Below, piece after piece: positions 1 through 11,599 of a DNA stretch of 64,000 bases. The translations under genes were made by a program, and so were the position numbers. The stretch covers positions 4,340,001 through 4,404,000 of the forward strand of contig JARUPY010000473.1 in NCBI GenBank assembly GCA_029817715.1, read 5' to 3'. Positions within the stretch are counted from its first letter, which is position 1. Every line of letters starts with the position of its first letter. Source of the stretch: Melastoma dodecandrum (Eukaryota > Streptophyta > Magnoliopsida > Myrtales > Melastomataceae). The notes beneath the pieces are model-generated. The model was not told where the DNA came from, searched no databases, and worked only from the letters and a program-made list of their open reading frames with translations.

Positions 1-666
1 AGAAATTGTTACCAAAGCTTATAATGGACTTATAGCCCCGACTTTAAGAAAATATATAGTTGGTCCAGGTAAGCTGACTTGTAGCTAAACGAAAAATGTT
101 CAATGTAAAGCGAGAGATGATGTTCTCCGCCTAGTTAAATATGAAGTCACATAGGTGGGAAGCTCTGATTCGTGTGATGAAACCTTAGAAAGACTCAAAA
201 AGAGACACAGCATTTAGGAGAAACTTTTTAAAGGGAAAGGAGGAAGAAGATATTTTATGAAAAGTTCTTACTCCTTGCAGATCAAAAGACAAATCAAGCT
301 CGAGACTTAACCACGACTCTGTTCATTGTAGAACCTATTCGTTATCTCGTTTCTCCAATATGATCACTGATAGAAAAATATTCTATGTCTATCTATGGCC
401 AAATCTTTTATTATTTATGGTCTCTAACTCTCTGTTACGTACAACTTAACAAAAATGTATTATTTTACCATAATATATTAATGCATGTAGCCTTTTTTTT
501 TTCTTTCAACTTGGGTTTGCTTCACTTGCCAAAAACTTCAATAAAAAGGAACAAATTCTGTGTGAATCAAAAAGCATAAAAAACAAATAAGACTCTTTAG
601 TCATATCGGATAGGATTTAGCCTTCTTGTTTGGTTGTATAACTCAATTAAGCATCTTTTATTGCAG
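1..666. other. Non-coding AT-rich flank, 3' side of albumin copy 1
   Basis: No reading frame here resembles a protein, and I see no RNA gene. The stretch is AT-rich with a short poly-T run near 490. Its only notable property is that it is repeated in inverted orientation in the right arm. Confidence 0.6.
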
Positions 667-673
667 TAGGAAT

Positions 674-1250
674 AAGGGGTGAGCATTCGGTATTTCGGAA
701 TACCGATTATCGAAATACCGAATTTTAACGACCTCAAAATTTTAGATTCCAATCTCGATTTCGAATTTATAATTCGATATTTCGGTAAATTACCGAATTT
801 TATTTCGGTAATTCGGTATTTACCAAATTACCGAATTTTTATTACCTTCAAGCATGAGAGTAAACATCTACTGTATATTTCAAACCATTAAATTGTAAAA
901 TTTTCACCAACACTTGATCATGCAGTGTCGAAATTTATTAAAAATTTTAAAAATTGTTTTTAGATACAAAATCGAAAAAAACGTCAACCTAATAGTTAGT
1001 CATTGGTGTTATATTGCAGATACGGAACATGCAAAGAACAAGTAATTGTTGGGTTCGGCCTATTAGTTTTTTTAGTCATTGGTATTATCATTGGTGTTAT
1101 ATTACGGACACGGAACATGCAAAGAACAAGTGGTTCGGTCTATTAGATCCCCATATCAAATTCCATTCCCAATCTCGATCCCGAATTCCCGATGTTTTAA
1201 AAATTCAAATTAGAATCGATATACCGAAATTTTTCTCCGTCCTCTCCTAA
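674..1250. mobile_element. MITE-like foldback element in left arm
   Basis: A 577-bp segment is bounded by the 7-bp direct repeat taggaat (667-673 and 1251-1257). It starts aaggggtgagcattcgg, the style of hAT-type ends, and the other end reads cctctcctaa, a weak inverted match. The two ends hold longer degenerate inverted repeats built on the motif ttcggta/taccgaa. A perfect 13-bp inverted repeat (685-697 with 711-723) would form a strong hairpin. Inside, an approximately 85-bp unit containing ggaacatgcaaagaacaag is tandemly duplicated (about 1000-1145). No transposase is encoded. hAT assignment is an inference; the foldback structure and flanking repeat are directly visible. Confidence 0.5.
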
Positions 1251-1436
1251 TAGGAATTATCTATTTCCCTTTGCAACGTCTCATTGGTTCGCTGGACCAT
1301 ATTTAAGTCGTGAATTACGTGTCTAAATATTCATAACGAGTTGACCTCCAAAGATTTTATTTCATGATGCCCCAAAATGCCACACGATAATGTGGTCCTT
1401 TTATTACATTGAGGATCGGCGGCTTAGGAACACCCT

Positions 1437-1898
1437 TTACTCCCATCGTCCGTACCCGCCCCTGCGAATGTCGCACCTCCCGGGCCCAACCCCGCACATC
1501 TGCGGCAGGTCCTCCGCAATCCTCTCGAGCTGCTCCCTCTCCCCACCAAACCCTCTCATCTGCTGCTGATCCCTCACGATCTCCCTCAACCCCTGGCACC
1601 TGCAGTGGTCGTCCACCTGCCTCAGCTCCTCGCAGCAGTCCTGCAGCCTCCTCGACCCGAACCTGCCGCCGCCGAAGCGTCGGCCTCCCTGCCGGGCCTG
1701 CTGCCTGAGGAAGTCCTCGCAGCTGCGGAGCTCGTCGACCATCTCGAGCTGCTCCCGGCAGCCTCCTCCCCGGAATCTGCGGGAGAAGTTCTCGTCTTCA
1801 CCGAGGTCGACCTCGACCTTGGTCACAGCGGAGGAAGCCGCGAGGGAGACCAGCATCAGGCCGGCAAGGAGGGCAGCGAGGGTTGCAGGCTTGGCCAT
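1437..1898 (-). CDS. 2S albumin seed storage protein, copy 1 (intact)
   Basis: This encodes a 153-residue 2S albumin precursor, a sulfur-rich seed storage protein of the protein storage vacuole, in the prolamin superfamily that includes many seed allergens. Residues 1-24 form a hydrophobic signal peptide. The eight-cysteine skeleton is complete: C47, C60, C88-C89, C99-x-C101, C135 and C142. The arginine- and glycine-rich loop between C60 and C88 is where small and large chains are normally cleaved apart. There is no intron, as is usual for this family. The ATG at 1898 follows a TATA box by 73 nt on the minus strand, and a poly(A) signal lies at 1400-1405. It differs from copy 3 at residues 3 (K for N) and 133 (Q for R). 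Confidence 0.95.
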   Translation of the reverse strand: MAKPATLAALLAGLMLVSLAASSAVTKVEVDLGEDENFSRRFRGGGCREQLEMVDELRSCEDFLRQQARQGGRRFGGGRFGSRRLQDCCEELRQVDDHCRCQGLREIVRDQQQMRGFGGEREQLERIAEDLPQMCGVGPGRCDIRRGGYGRWE

Positions 1899-1971
1899 TG
1901 GGTGGTCTTGATATTTGGTTGTGGGGATGTGAGTTTGAATGATGAGGTCTTCGAAGTGTGGAGTTGGGGGT

Positions 1972-2074
1972 TATTTATAGGGGTAAGTCGGAGGTTTGCA
2001 TGGGAAGTACGTGGAAGGTGTTGATGTCGGAATTTGTTTTTTGTCATGTTGGAAGCGGTGTCTCTCTGCATGCA
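1972..2074 (-). promoter_or_regulatory. Seed-type promoter of albumin copy 1 (RY element and TATA box)
   Basis: On the minus strand a TATA box, tataaata, lies at 1979-1972, and an RY-type palindrome, tgcatgca, lies at 2074-2067, 87 nt upstream of it. RY motifs are the known binding sites of B3-domain seed regulators of the ABI3/FUS3/LEC2 class, so seed-specific expression is expected. An ACGT core (cacgtac) sits between the two. The same arrangement with identical spacing occurs at all three albumin copies. Confidence 0.75.
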
Positions 2075-2140
2075 TCGACGCGAAGAACCCCCGGTGCCTT
2101 TTTCTGATTGCGAATCTTGTCTGGTTTCTTGGACAACCAT

Positions 2141-2660
2141 TTTGATGCGATCGATGAAAATGGAATGTAATGGGATTTTATAGTTTTTTCTTGGGAGTCT
2201 TTAAATGCACGCAACAATATATTTATTATATAGTCGTAACTATTTTGTGATAAAAAACATTATTGTAATAATTCGAAGATGCCGGAGATTTTCTGTCGCC
2301 ACATTATGTTATTGTTTACAATGATATTAACAAAAATATTTGTCGTCTACTTTATTTGAGGACTATAAATGTTTTCGTACAAAAATACAAGATGTCTCCC
2401 GTGATGAAGAAGAGAGATGGAATCGATTTTGTTAAACGACATTGATCTTATTTCGTGATGCTGTGATTGTAACTAAAATAAATTTATAAAACATAGTTAG
2501 TCATGTTTAATGAACATTAAAATTAATTTTAATTATTTATAAAGGATTACTAATCATGACTAAGAAATGAAATGCTAAAAATACTGGAAAATCGAAAATT
2601 AACTAAAATTAATTATATTTATAATATCAATAAAAGTAAAATTTTCCACTTTCGGAAAAC
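2141..2660. other. AT-rich upstream flank, no gene seen
   Basis: This stretch upstream of albumin copy 1 has no convincing open frame. It is AT-rich and is repeated at about 56250-56780 in the right arm. It may hold distal promoter elements, but nothing specific can be named. Confidence 0.6.
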
Positions 2661-2960
2661 CAAACCCGTCAAATACCTTTTCTGGGCCAACAACCAATTT
2701 TGATACCTACAAAGTCATCGAAGGTCAAGGCTCTCGCAGATTTCATAATTGATTATCCTGATAGTTTAGTGGAGGAGACAAATGATAAGGGGTGTCGAGC
2801 ATGGTTTGATGGTTCTTCTAAGGGGCGGGAGTTGGAGTAGTGCTAGAGGGTTGGTGTGTTGTATGGGAAAACAAATTAACAAGTGTTGTGGACATGTTTT
2901 GACAAGGATGAAGCATGTTGCATCGTGTCGGAGATTCATGAAGGTTCTCACAAGGACATC
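2661..2960 (+). pseudogene. Decayed gypsy pol fragment (RNase H linker region)
   Basis: Reading across frameshifts on the plus strand gives the short string KVKALADFIIDYPDS followed by a CRAWFDGSSKG-like stretch. These match the junction between the retroviral RNase H and the second, archaeal-type RNase H of Ty3/gypsy polyproteins (compare VKGRTIADHIAEYPG and WKMYFDGAV in element A). Frames are broken and the fragment is about 100 codons long. It is on the opposite strand to the other elements here and is a relic. The same fragment is present in the right arm. Confidence 0.65.
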
Positions 2961-3608
2961 ATAGCTATCCTAAAGTGTAAATTCGGAATATTTTCAATAG
3001 ATTTGTACCTTGAGATTTCATCAAGAAAATTGTTAATAATCGGTGAAATCTCGTGAAATACGGAGAGTAATCGAACACGTATGATTATGTTGCATACCAT
3101 GAAACTTATTAAAATTTCTTCTAAGCGAGATTGAAGGACTTCTTGATTTCTTTCAGTGAGCACTTTCGTTTCGAAGGAGTATTTATATGGTTGTAATGTT
3201 GTTTTGGCATAGGGACTTTGATCGAGGTTCTAAATTTGTTGTTTGGATAAGCGAGTCAAAGGACCTCATTAGAAGCTATTTGTCCATCGTTTAAGCGAAT
3301 TCTCCATCATTTCGACAGCCGGCTAGTCGAGGCATTCTGTTACTATTAGTGACCGTTCTTTCGTGATGGTTGTTGATCTGCTTTGGAAAATATTTTCTCT
3401 CGATTTGCTAGAGAAATAACACATTTGCTTTTACGGCCTTTCATATCGGCCCCGATGCTTTACTTTGGATCCTTCAATTTTGTCTTTTAAAACTTTGATC
3501 TTTGTGCTAACTTTGTTTTTTTTTTCTAAATCATGGAGATTTGCCTCATTTTTTTTTTTTGTTATTCCATTGACCATTTTTCTACCACAGGAATGACTCA
3601 GGAAATTG
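2961..3608 (-). mobile_element. Relic of an Ogre-like 3' untranslated region
   Basis: The stretch resembles the non-coding region between LTR and pol of element A (about 9240-9990) and element C (about 44270-47030). Shared motifs are the atgattatgttgcat-like stretch, the gagattgaaggacttct block, gcttttacggcctttcatatcggcc and the tctttgtgctaactttg block. It carries no coding capacity. The inverted arm breaks within this relic at 3608, so the duplication breakpoint is inside repeat-derived DNA. Confidence 0.6.
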
Positions 3609-4230
3609 CATTGCTATTCACCTGGTAGGTGAGGAATTATCCTAGCCGTGTCTGTTTTAATAGCCGATTAGCAGATTCTTGATGCTTCTGCTAACTCTAT
3701 TCCCTAGTGAAAGGCCATTGCTTCTGCTACGAGGCAGTTTGTGTTAGAAATTTCTTATTTGAGCTTCCATTAATTATTTATTTTTACTTTACTTTTATTT
3801 ATTTCATTTTACTTTATTAAAGTATATTTTATAAAACAAACTGTGACATAAGACAGTGCATGAAATTCCACTAAAGTATCGCGATCGCTAAAGTTATTGG
3901 GATATGCGCATCTTGATGTGGTTTACGACTGGGTGTAGGTTATTTTTATATCATATGGTCTGTTGATGGATAGGATCATAAGTAATAGAGATTATGGTTA
4001 ATGACGGCTAGGTTCCTTCCTCTGTCCTTCAGACTTTTATTTATTAAAGGGCAAAACTGACTTTTCATGAGGAAACCTTATATTAGGTTTCCTGTATCTG
4101 GGTTAATCACCCAGCCAGTCAAATCGTCAGTTTCTTTGGTCTCCTCCATCGAGAGCAGCTGTACAAGATGAAAAAGGGGAAGAAGTTCTAGTCGCTTAGG
4201 TTTCCATCTTCAGGTTTACGGTATGGCGAA
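3609..4230 (+). other. Unique segment with possible 5' end of an interrupted host gene
   Basis: This sequence is outside the inverted arm and outside element C. Its last 200 bases look like a plant promoter and leader: tattaggtttcc, gggttaatcaccc, a cytosine- and thymine-rich leader, then ATG at 4223 only a few bases before the insertion point of C. With C removed the ATG would be followed by the bases at 55294-55316, which include a possible splice donor (agg|gtacgt). I do not recognise the gene and its body is not in the window. The interpretation is tentative. Confidence 0.3.
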
Positions 4231-5246
4231 TGTACGCGCGCCTTCCGGCCTAGCACGCGCGTGGTGGTTCGAACGACCCGAGGATCCGGGCCCGCTCCCC
4301 AAGGCCCAACCGGTCGACGTCACGACTCGAGCGTCGGACGCTGCAGAAGGCAATTGGGTGATCCCTCCCTGGATTCCTAACTGGGCCTGCTCGGGCCCTC
4401 GCCGACCGTTTCTGTTTTCCTAAGAGGCGGCGGGCGAAAGGCGGAGCATGATCCGAAGAAGGAACTTCCGGGAGAAATCGGGAGCGGCTCGTGTCGCCAT
4501 CACTCATCCAAAATGTCTCCGTAAAAAAAAGTACTATCGTTTTGAAAACTATACGGAGTCGCCACCGACTTAGTTTTGAAAACTGGTTTAAGTCGGAAAA
4601 CTAGAGTAGGATTCGGGGATTCCTATTTACTAACTCTTACATTCTAACATACGAAAAAGGAAGTGACGTTCGCTCCAAAAGATTTGCTTTTGTTTAACGG
4701 GTGTTGGACCCCATCCGGGCATACTCCGGACTCATGTCAATGTTTTACCGGCGTTGGACCCGATTCGGGCTTTTGGGCCCGAACTCGTATTTGTTGATAG
4801 CAAACAACATGCGACAATAAACCTATGAGTCTAAGGCATGCGGCCAAACACAAACAATTATTTAGATCAAAAGGGACGGGGAAGGATGGTGACCGTGGGC
4901 CTATGCACTTGGGCCCACGGCCCGTTACATGTGGAAATAAAGAAAAACAGGAGGCCCGCACCTCCTTCATATACCTGAGGCCCGCCGGGATGGCTTTACA
5001 TCGGTCGGGCTCGTCAGTTGAGGCAGCTTTCGAGATGTCCTTCTACCATGGTTTTCCTCGCGCGCCTCCAGTCTTCGAAATTCGTTTTGTCGAACTCCCG
5101 TGAAGCTCGATTGATTTTCATGCAAATCAAACTAGAAAGCGGTGGTAAGAAAATTCTAATTGAATATTTGAAATAATTAAAATTAACTATTGTAAGTCAG
5201 AGTGAGACTTACGGGGTGTTGTGTGGCCCATTGATGTCGAACTTCC
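4231..5246 (-). repeat. Element C left (3') LTR, part 1
   Basis: This is the first 1,016 bases of the left LTR. It aligns to 51905-52920 of the right LTR with several percent substitutions by eye. It ends at the insertion site of element A; bases 5242-5246 (cttcc) are one copy of A's target duplication. Confidence 0.9.
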
Positions 5247-8200
5247 TGTGCGCGCGCCCTTCCGGCCTAGCGGCGCGCAGCGGCGGTTCCGGCAAGCCCG
5301 AGGATCCGGGCCCGCTCCCCCGAAGCCCAGTCCGGTCGGCGTTACGGCTCGAACGCCGGACGCTGCGGAAAGGGGCCCCGGGTTGGGCCTTCCCTTGATT
5401 CGCGAACGGGTCTGCGGGGCGTTTCGCCAACCGTCTCCAGTTCCCTGGAGGCGGCGAGCGAAAGGCGGCGTTAAGGCCTCGCTCGCGAATTTCGGGGAGG
5501 GCCCAAGGAGCGGCTCGAGTAGCCGTCACCTCACCCCAAATGGCTCCGAAAAAAGGGTAGTGGGGTTTAGTTTAACTTTGGAAACGTTTGTTCGGAGTCG
5601 CCACCGACTTAGATTTAAAAAGTATGATTTAAGTCGGAAAATTAGAGTTCGGGTTCGGGGATTCCTATTTACTAACCTTAATATCCTACCGCATGCGAAA
5701 AGGGTGGCGATTTGTCCAAAAAAAAGTTTAACTTTTGGTTGACGGTTGTTGGGCCCGATCCGGGAGTGGGCCGGACTTTTATCGACGTTTTAACGGGCGT
5801 TGGACCCGAATTTAGGTTTGTTTGGTTAAAAATCAACATGCGACGAAATCCTAAAGCCTAAATCACGCGCACAATCACAAGCAAGTATTTAGATCAAAAG
5901 GGCGGGGAAGGGGCGGTGATTGCGGGCCTATGCACTTGGGCTCGCAACCCGTTACAAGTGGATTGAAAGTAAAATTCGGGGAAGCCCGCACTTCCCCTTT
6001 GTACCTGAAATGACGGTTGGGGCCGCTTTGTCTTCGAGCCCACGGTTTTTTAGACCGGGGTAGAACCGCGCGGTTTGATACACGCGCCTTCGAGTCGATC
6101 TTCGAAAGGCTGGAGTTGATCTCCCGAAATTGCATGCTCAGTGTACATGCGAAGAAAATATAAGAGTGGTTAGTTGACTTTCATTTTCAAAGCCCAAAAC
6201 AACAATTCGAAATCAAAAAGACTAGCACAGGTTTCAACTAAATCAAAATATTTAAGATCCAACCGTACATTAAATAAACAGGTTAATAACAAGCATGTTT
6301 GTCAAATATCAGCCAAATCCAACGCTGGAATTGTGAATTATGCACACGCAAAGTCAGCCGTAGCATAGATGAGAATGCAGCATACGCAGGTTTGGAAATA
6401 AGAGCATAACTTCACTCAAGATCGTCCGATCTAAGTGAAATAAAAACCTATAGATCTGTATCTTGTTGAGGAATCAGAATATAAAATTTCAAACGAATCC
6501 AACGGTGGGATCTCATTCTACAAGGCAAAGAAAGTGATTCGGTCTCTTGCATAAGCAATCCTTGACCAGCAGACTGATGAGAAAAGAAAATTTCATAAAT
6601 CTTTACTCGTTCGTCAAAAAATTATGAAATTTTGTCACATGCTAGATAACTCAATCATCATTTAGCATGAAAAATTTTAGGAAAAATGGATCTGTAGTCT
6701 GCTGTCAGCGTAGCGGAGAATCTAGACATTCGAATAGAATGTGTTTCAATCGGCCAGCATCGCAGATCAAGTTTGACCATGTTTGACTGTAGGATAAACT
6801 TGTTCAAAATAAAAAGTGTAAAACACAGAAATTGTAGTAAATTAAAAGATCTAACTCTCGGTTCAATTTTAATCCATTCAGAACTCAAATGAGTAAATTA
6901 CGCTATCTGGTGCGCAAGATACTCATGCTGCCACAAAAGGGCAAGAGACATTAGAAGTCTTCGTCTTTTCTGAATGTTTAGAATAACCAGATGATCCCAA
7001 AAGCAAAAACTCAAAGAATAAGATTTGTAGAGGGCTCAAATATGGTTTCAAAAGCGCTAATTTTGTAAAATTTGGGCACATGATGAAAGAGATACGAATT
7101 TTTTCGTATACTAGTATGAATCTGCCCCGAAATGCGATAGCACATCTGTTCTATCTGCACTCCAACAGCGATTTGACCAGGATCTGTATGTTTAACAAAG
7201 AAGTGTATAACATAAAAGTTTTAGAAAACTTAAAGAGAAATCCGTTCCAACCAATTTCAGGTGAAACAGAGCTTTGATGTTCGAGTTATGTCCGAAAAAC
7301 AGAGGTTGTTGTTCCACTCATACACAGAAACAGGCTGCCTTTTTCGAACAAACAAAACTCGATCAAGCAAGTGTCAAATGGAGAAGCTTAAAGCACGAAA
7401 GTTGTAGAATAGCCAAAAAGGAAATGAATCCAAGTAGCTTTAAGCAAATCCGAGCTGTACAGTCGAAACTAAGCCTGATGGAGTGCAGCTGCACGTTCCA
7501 CGGATGCGCAGAACAGGGCAGCTGCATTCTCCAGCATACGAAGAGGAAAAACATTGGTAAAACACGTCTGTTTGAAAAAAATTTCAACAGAGAAGTTGTT
7601 CTCCATCGAGAAAGGAAGCCAAGGAGTGAAAAAACAGATCAATCCATGCACAGGACAAGGAGTTATGCTGGAAAACGTCAGGAACATGCGGCAGCGAACA
7701 ACACTCCAATTTCAGCATGCATATATCCCAACAATCGCAGATAGTTCGAGCAGTTTACAGCACAAACAAGTCCCAGAAGCTATTGACGAAGTCACAGAGG
7801 AAGTAGGAAGGGAGTGGACCTGATTTCGCATAGTTTTGAGCTCGCTAGCTCCGGTTACGATGTCTCGAAGATGCCGCAGCGTGTATTCATGCAAACAAGA
7901 ACAATAAATGAGGTTAGATTTGTCTAAGGGGTCTACAAAATGAATAGGAAGCAGCTGGTGCAGTGACTCACCGAGAATGGAGTTCGATCGACATGAATCC
8001 TGGAAATGTTCATGGGAGAAAGGGCGCTCGCGATGGGAAACAGCCCTCTCCACACCTCCCGAGCACGCACGCTCACGATGGGAGACTCGTGTGCGCGTCG
8101 GGAGGAACTCTCCGCTGAATATTTGCGAGGGACAGAAGACGGGCCACCTTGGGGCGAGATATAACAAGTATCATGGCACGAAGACGCCAGGGGATGAAGG

Positions 8201-9165
8201 AATTGTAGTAGCTGGATTTTGGTCCTCACGGCCGGGAGGGTAGAGCATCATGGAGCGGAGTTGACAGTGGAAGGTCTTCGTTGAAGAGTGTGGTCATGGC
8301 GGTTGGTCCGAGTTTGCTGCAAATACTTTCCCAGGAGAGCGACAACTCTGATGAAGACTCTAGTCTCCATGGCGAGCATCAGCACGAGGGCAGAAATCAG
8401 GCTTCCAGCTTCTCATCCAACCCATGAACCTGCATGTAAAAAAAAAAGAAAGAATGGTGAGAGTAAAAGCTCCTGGCGGCCAGAAGGTACAACTGTCCGT
8501 CGGGCTCAGGATGGGACGCCTCCGCCATCCTCATGAAGAGAAGCTTGCTCCTCGTCCTTGTCAGGGCAGGATGAGGTTGCAACGTCGTCGTCACCCACTG
8601 TTGTTATCTGATTTGAGCTAGTTGAGGGGTTTAAGCCATGGATTCTTCTTCACCCTTCGAGCTTGAGCTGGTCGAGGAGGGGTTCCTTACATTTGCCAAC
8701 TCTTCATTACCTGGATTCGTGAGCGGATGGGATGAGAAACGATGACTGGAATCGCCTCCTTCCCCCGGGGTCTCCTCGCTGCTTCCTTTTTTTCTTTTTT
8801 TCTTTTTCTCCCCTCCTTTTTACCTCTAACGGCCTTCCCCCTCCTTTGTCTGATTCGGGTGTTGGGGGGATTCCCTTCCGGTGCTTCCTATGGGCCAATC
8901 CAAGGCCGCCACATGGCAAAATTTGTTAGCCTCCTAGAAGATTGTGTACCTCTCCCCCGACGTTGGCGTCTGTTCATACCGTTGGGGGAGTGGATAATCT
9001 CGAAGTAAAAAAAACGAAATTAATAATAATAATGTGATTGGGCTCAAGTTGGGTTCGAATAGAGCTTCGGATTGGGCTTTGAACTTTGACTTTAGACTTT
9101 GGTTGGGGTTGGACTTTTAAGAATGAATTGTGCTTCACGACCCACTTATAATTTAAGGCATTACA
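5247..9165 (-). repeat. Element A 3' LTR (left), 3,919 bp
   Basis: It begins tgtgcgcgcg and ends aaggcattaca, and is repeated at 21403-25306. It is an unusually long LTR, several kilobases as in Ogre elements. It contains an 11-mer cggagtcgcca at 5593-5603 matching the primer binding site core. The GC-rich first 300 bases and the AT-rich middle differ strongly in composition. No open frame inside resembles a known protein. Confidence 0.95.
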
Positions 9166-11599
9166 GTTTGCCCCTCCTTGTGAGAGAATTTGGAAAAATT
9201 TTCTCACAAGGATATAATAAATGCCTTAAATTAGATTTCAGGGTTGTCTTTGACCAACATGTATTTTGAGAGCTCACCAAGAGAATCATTAGCTATGACA
9301 ATGATTTTATGAAGCAAGAAGTAATCAAGCTTGTATGATTACGACATCCTTGTATGCCTCGTTTTATTTATTGTATCATTTTATGAGATTTGTAAAATTG
9401 CTTTAGAGCGAGATCAAAGAAGGGCTTCTTATTTCTCTCGTATCTCATTGTCATTTCTAAAAAGCCATCTCAGTTGGATTTTAGAAGTCCCTTGATTTGG
9501 ATGCTCATGTACCGGTCAAAGGAGTCTTTGCCTAGGCTGTAATGTGGCTTTGGCTTAAGGCCTTTAGACTAAAAGTTTAAATTCGTCATCTGAAGGAAAA
9601 GTTTAAGGACCTCATCGAAAGCTACTGGATTGTAGAGATTTCACCACCCAAGCAAATTCTTCATCTTTCAGGCAGCTCACCAGCTGACGTGTTTTGTTGG
9701 GGGATGAATAATTGGTTTGAAAAATCCACTTTGGGGAAAGCTTTATCTTTGAAGGGTGGCACCTTTGCTTTTGCGACCATCAATGTCGGCCCTGATGCTT
9801 TACTTTGCTCTTTTGATTTTTATTTTGCGCTTTCTTTTGCAGACCTTTGGTCTTTGCGCTAATTATTTCTTTTCTGAATTACGGGGATTTGCCCCGTTTT
9901 GCTTTCTAATATTTTCCTTTGGTATCTGTGTCTTTTTTGAGAAGTTCTTTGAGGAGTTCGGCCCCTGGGAACGACTCAACTGGTGGGCTTAACTGTCAAT
10001 GATACCTCTTTGCTTGAATCTTAAGGAAGTGTAGCCTCTACAATCTGTTGCTTCCGGTTTCTAGCTACAAGATCTCCCTTTAATCCTCGATGTGAGGCGG
10101 TCCTTAAACTTCTTGGGTGTAGTGTGTACGAAAACTTCAACTTTGGCTCGAAAGGGGCTAGCAATGGGCGATGTTTCGTGTCTGGGATAGAGAAAAAAAT
10201 GCTCGATCTCATCCCGGTTTAGAGCATCTTTTGTCAAAGGATTCGTTATCCGCCTGAAAACTCGTGTATGAATCCTTACAGTGTTTGCGCTCATCACCCT
10301 GGGAAAGTGTTTAGGAATAGGTTTGCCTTCTCCATTCTCGCTCAGAAGCATTTTTATTGAAGATAATTTTAAATTATATGCAAATGAGCACACGAATGTT
10401 TAAGAAATGAATGGGTTTAGATACTCAAACCTCTGTAGTGCTCTTGTGCACTTTCGAGGGTAGAGTGTTTGCACTTTCATGCCCCAGTCATGTTCTTTGA
10501 GATTAGGATCAAACGGCTTCCACCCGACTACCCACGCCGTTGCCTAGGAGTTTGTACCGTACTGTGTGAATGTCCATGTACCTACATAGTTGACAACGGA
10601 CAGAGATGAAGTTAGTTCATGTACTTCGACTCTTGCTTGGGCAGTTAATGAAGTAAAATTCCGCTGGGGAGATGAGATGGATATGTCCGTCTCAATGATA
10701 ATCGAGGAATGCGATGCATGTAATCAGCTTGAATGAAGGCAGGACTCCAGCTGGGGAAACGGAGATAAGACTCCACCTGAGGAAATATGAGAAATTTTGT
10801 TAAAGAGCAATGCAGATGATACTCCCTTTTGGTATGGTCATCTTTGGGTAACGACAAAGGCAATTTCGAAGCTTTGGTTCGAAATTTTCCACCCAACCAC
10901 CCGCGCCTTTGTCCAAAATGTAGGATGCTCATGTATCTACACTAAGCAAAGGACAGACAACAAGTGAGCTCATGTAACTTGTTTACTTTTAAAGTAAGAA
11001 TGAAGTTTGTTCATGCAACTTCATTTATACGAAAGGCGAAGTAGAGTTTTGATACTTCCCTTTTCTATGTGTTTCGTCATTGCATCTTTGTCCGTAGGAA
11101 TCAAAGGATTGACGAGATAGTTACTCTTGCTTGACGTCTGTTGTGTAAGGAAGCTCATGTACCTATCAAACAGATGACGAGAAACAAGGGAGTTTATGCG
11201 ACTTGTTCCTGTTAGAGTAAGAATGAAGTTTGCTCGTGTAACTTCATTTGTAAGAAAGGTGAAGTAGAGTTTTGGTACTTCCCTCTTATATGATTTCGTC
11301 ATTGCGTCTTCGTCCGATGGAATCGAAGGTTTGACGAAATTGCTGCAGGACTTTGGCTTGAAGCTTTTCCGCCCTACCGCCCTCGCCTTTGTCATAGGAG
11401 TTTTGTGCCATTCGTGTGAGGAGCTCTTGTACCTGCCCACGAGACAAAGGACGTAAACGAAATAAGCTCATGTAATTTCGTTTAACTCTTGATAACGAGA
11501 GTGTTGTTTGTGTAATTCTCCCTTTTCATTTGCTAGCGTCTTTGCTCTAATCGACTCCCTGGGGATATATTGCTTTGGAGTTCTTGGCTTTGACGCTGC
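9166..11599 (-). other. Element A 3' untranslated region with purine tract and 220-bp repeats
   Basis: The first bases next to the LTR (9166-9178) form the polypurine tract on the minus strand. The remaining 2.4 kb is non-coding and is homologous to the corresponding region of element C. Between about 10860 and 11480 a unit of about 223 bp containing gtaagaatgaagtttg and cgtcattgcgtcttcgtcc is repeated (start points near 10994 and 11217). Confidence 0.8.

Larger units (their letters stand above)
1..3608. repeat. Left arm of a 3.6-kb inverted duplication
   Basis: The reverse complement of this segment recurs at 55317-58941, base for base apart from a handful of differences that I can see: single substitutions near 105, 3352 and in the 860-910 stretch, a 20-bp tandem duplication in the other arm, and a one-base deletion in the albumin gene there. 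Identity is clearly above 99 percent. The homology stops at 3608, where the sequence reads aggaaattg before diverging. The left limit is not visible because homology is still running at base 1, so the arm may be longer than the window shows. The arm carries a 2S albumin gene, a MITE-like element and decayed retrotransposon fragments. Confidence 0.95.

Noticed and set aside
1409..2024. Plus-strand open frames opposite albumin copy 1, and the equivalents opposite copies 2 and 3
   Set aside because: They are antisense shadows of a GC-rich coding sequence, lack family motifs and vary in length between copies.
5216..5742. Arginine/proline-rich frames at the start of the element A and C LTRs
   Set aside because: GC-rich LTR sequence with open frames by chance; the frames are not kept between A and C and show no domain.
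7712..8243. Frames of 90-150 codons inside the A LTRs, identical in both LTRs
   Set aside because: Identity reflects the LTR duplication. No signal, domain or codon pattern supports a gene.
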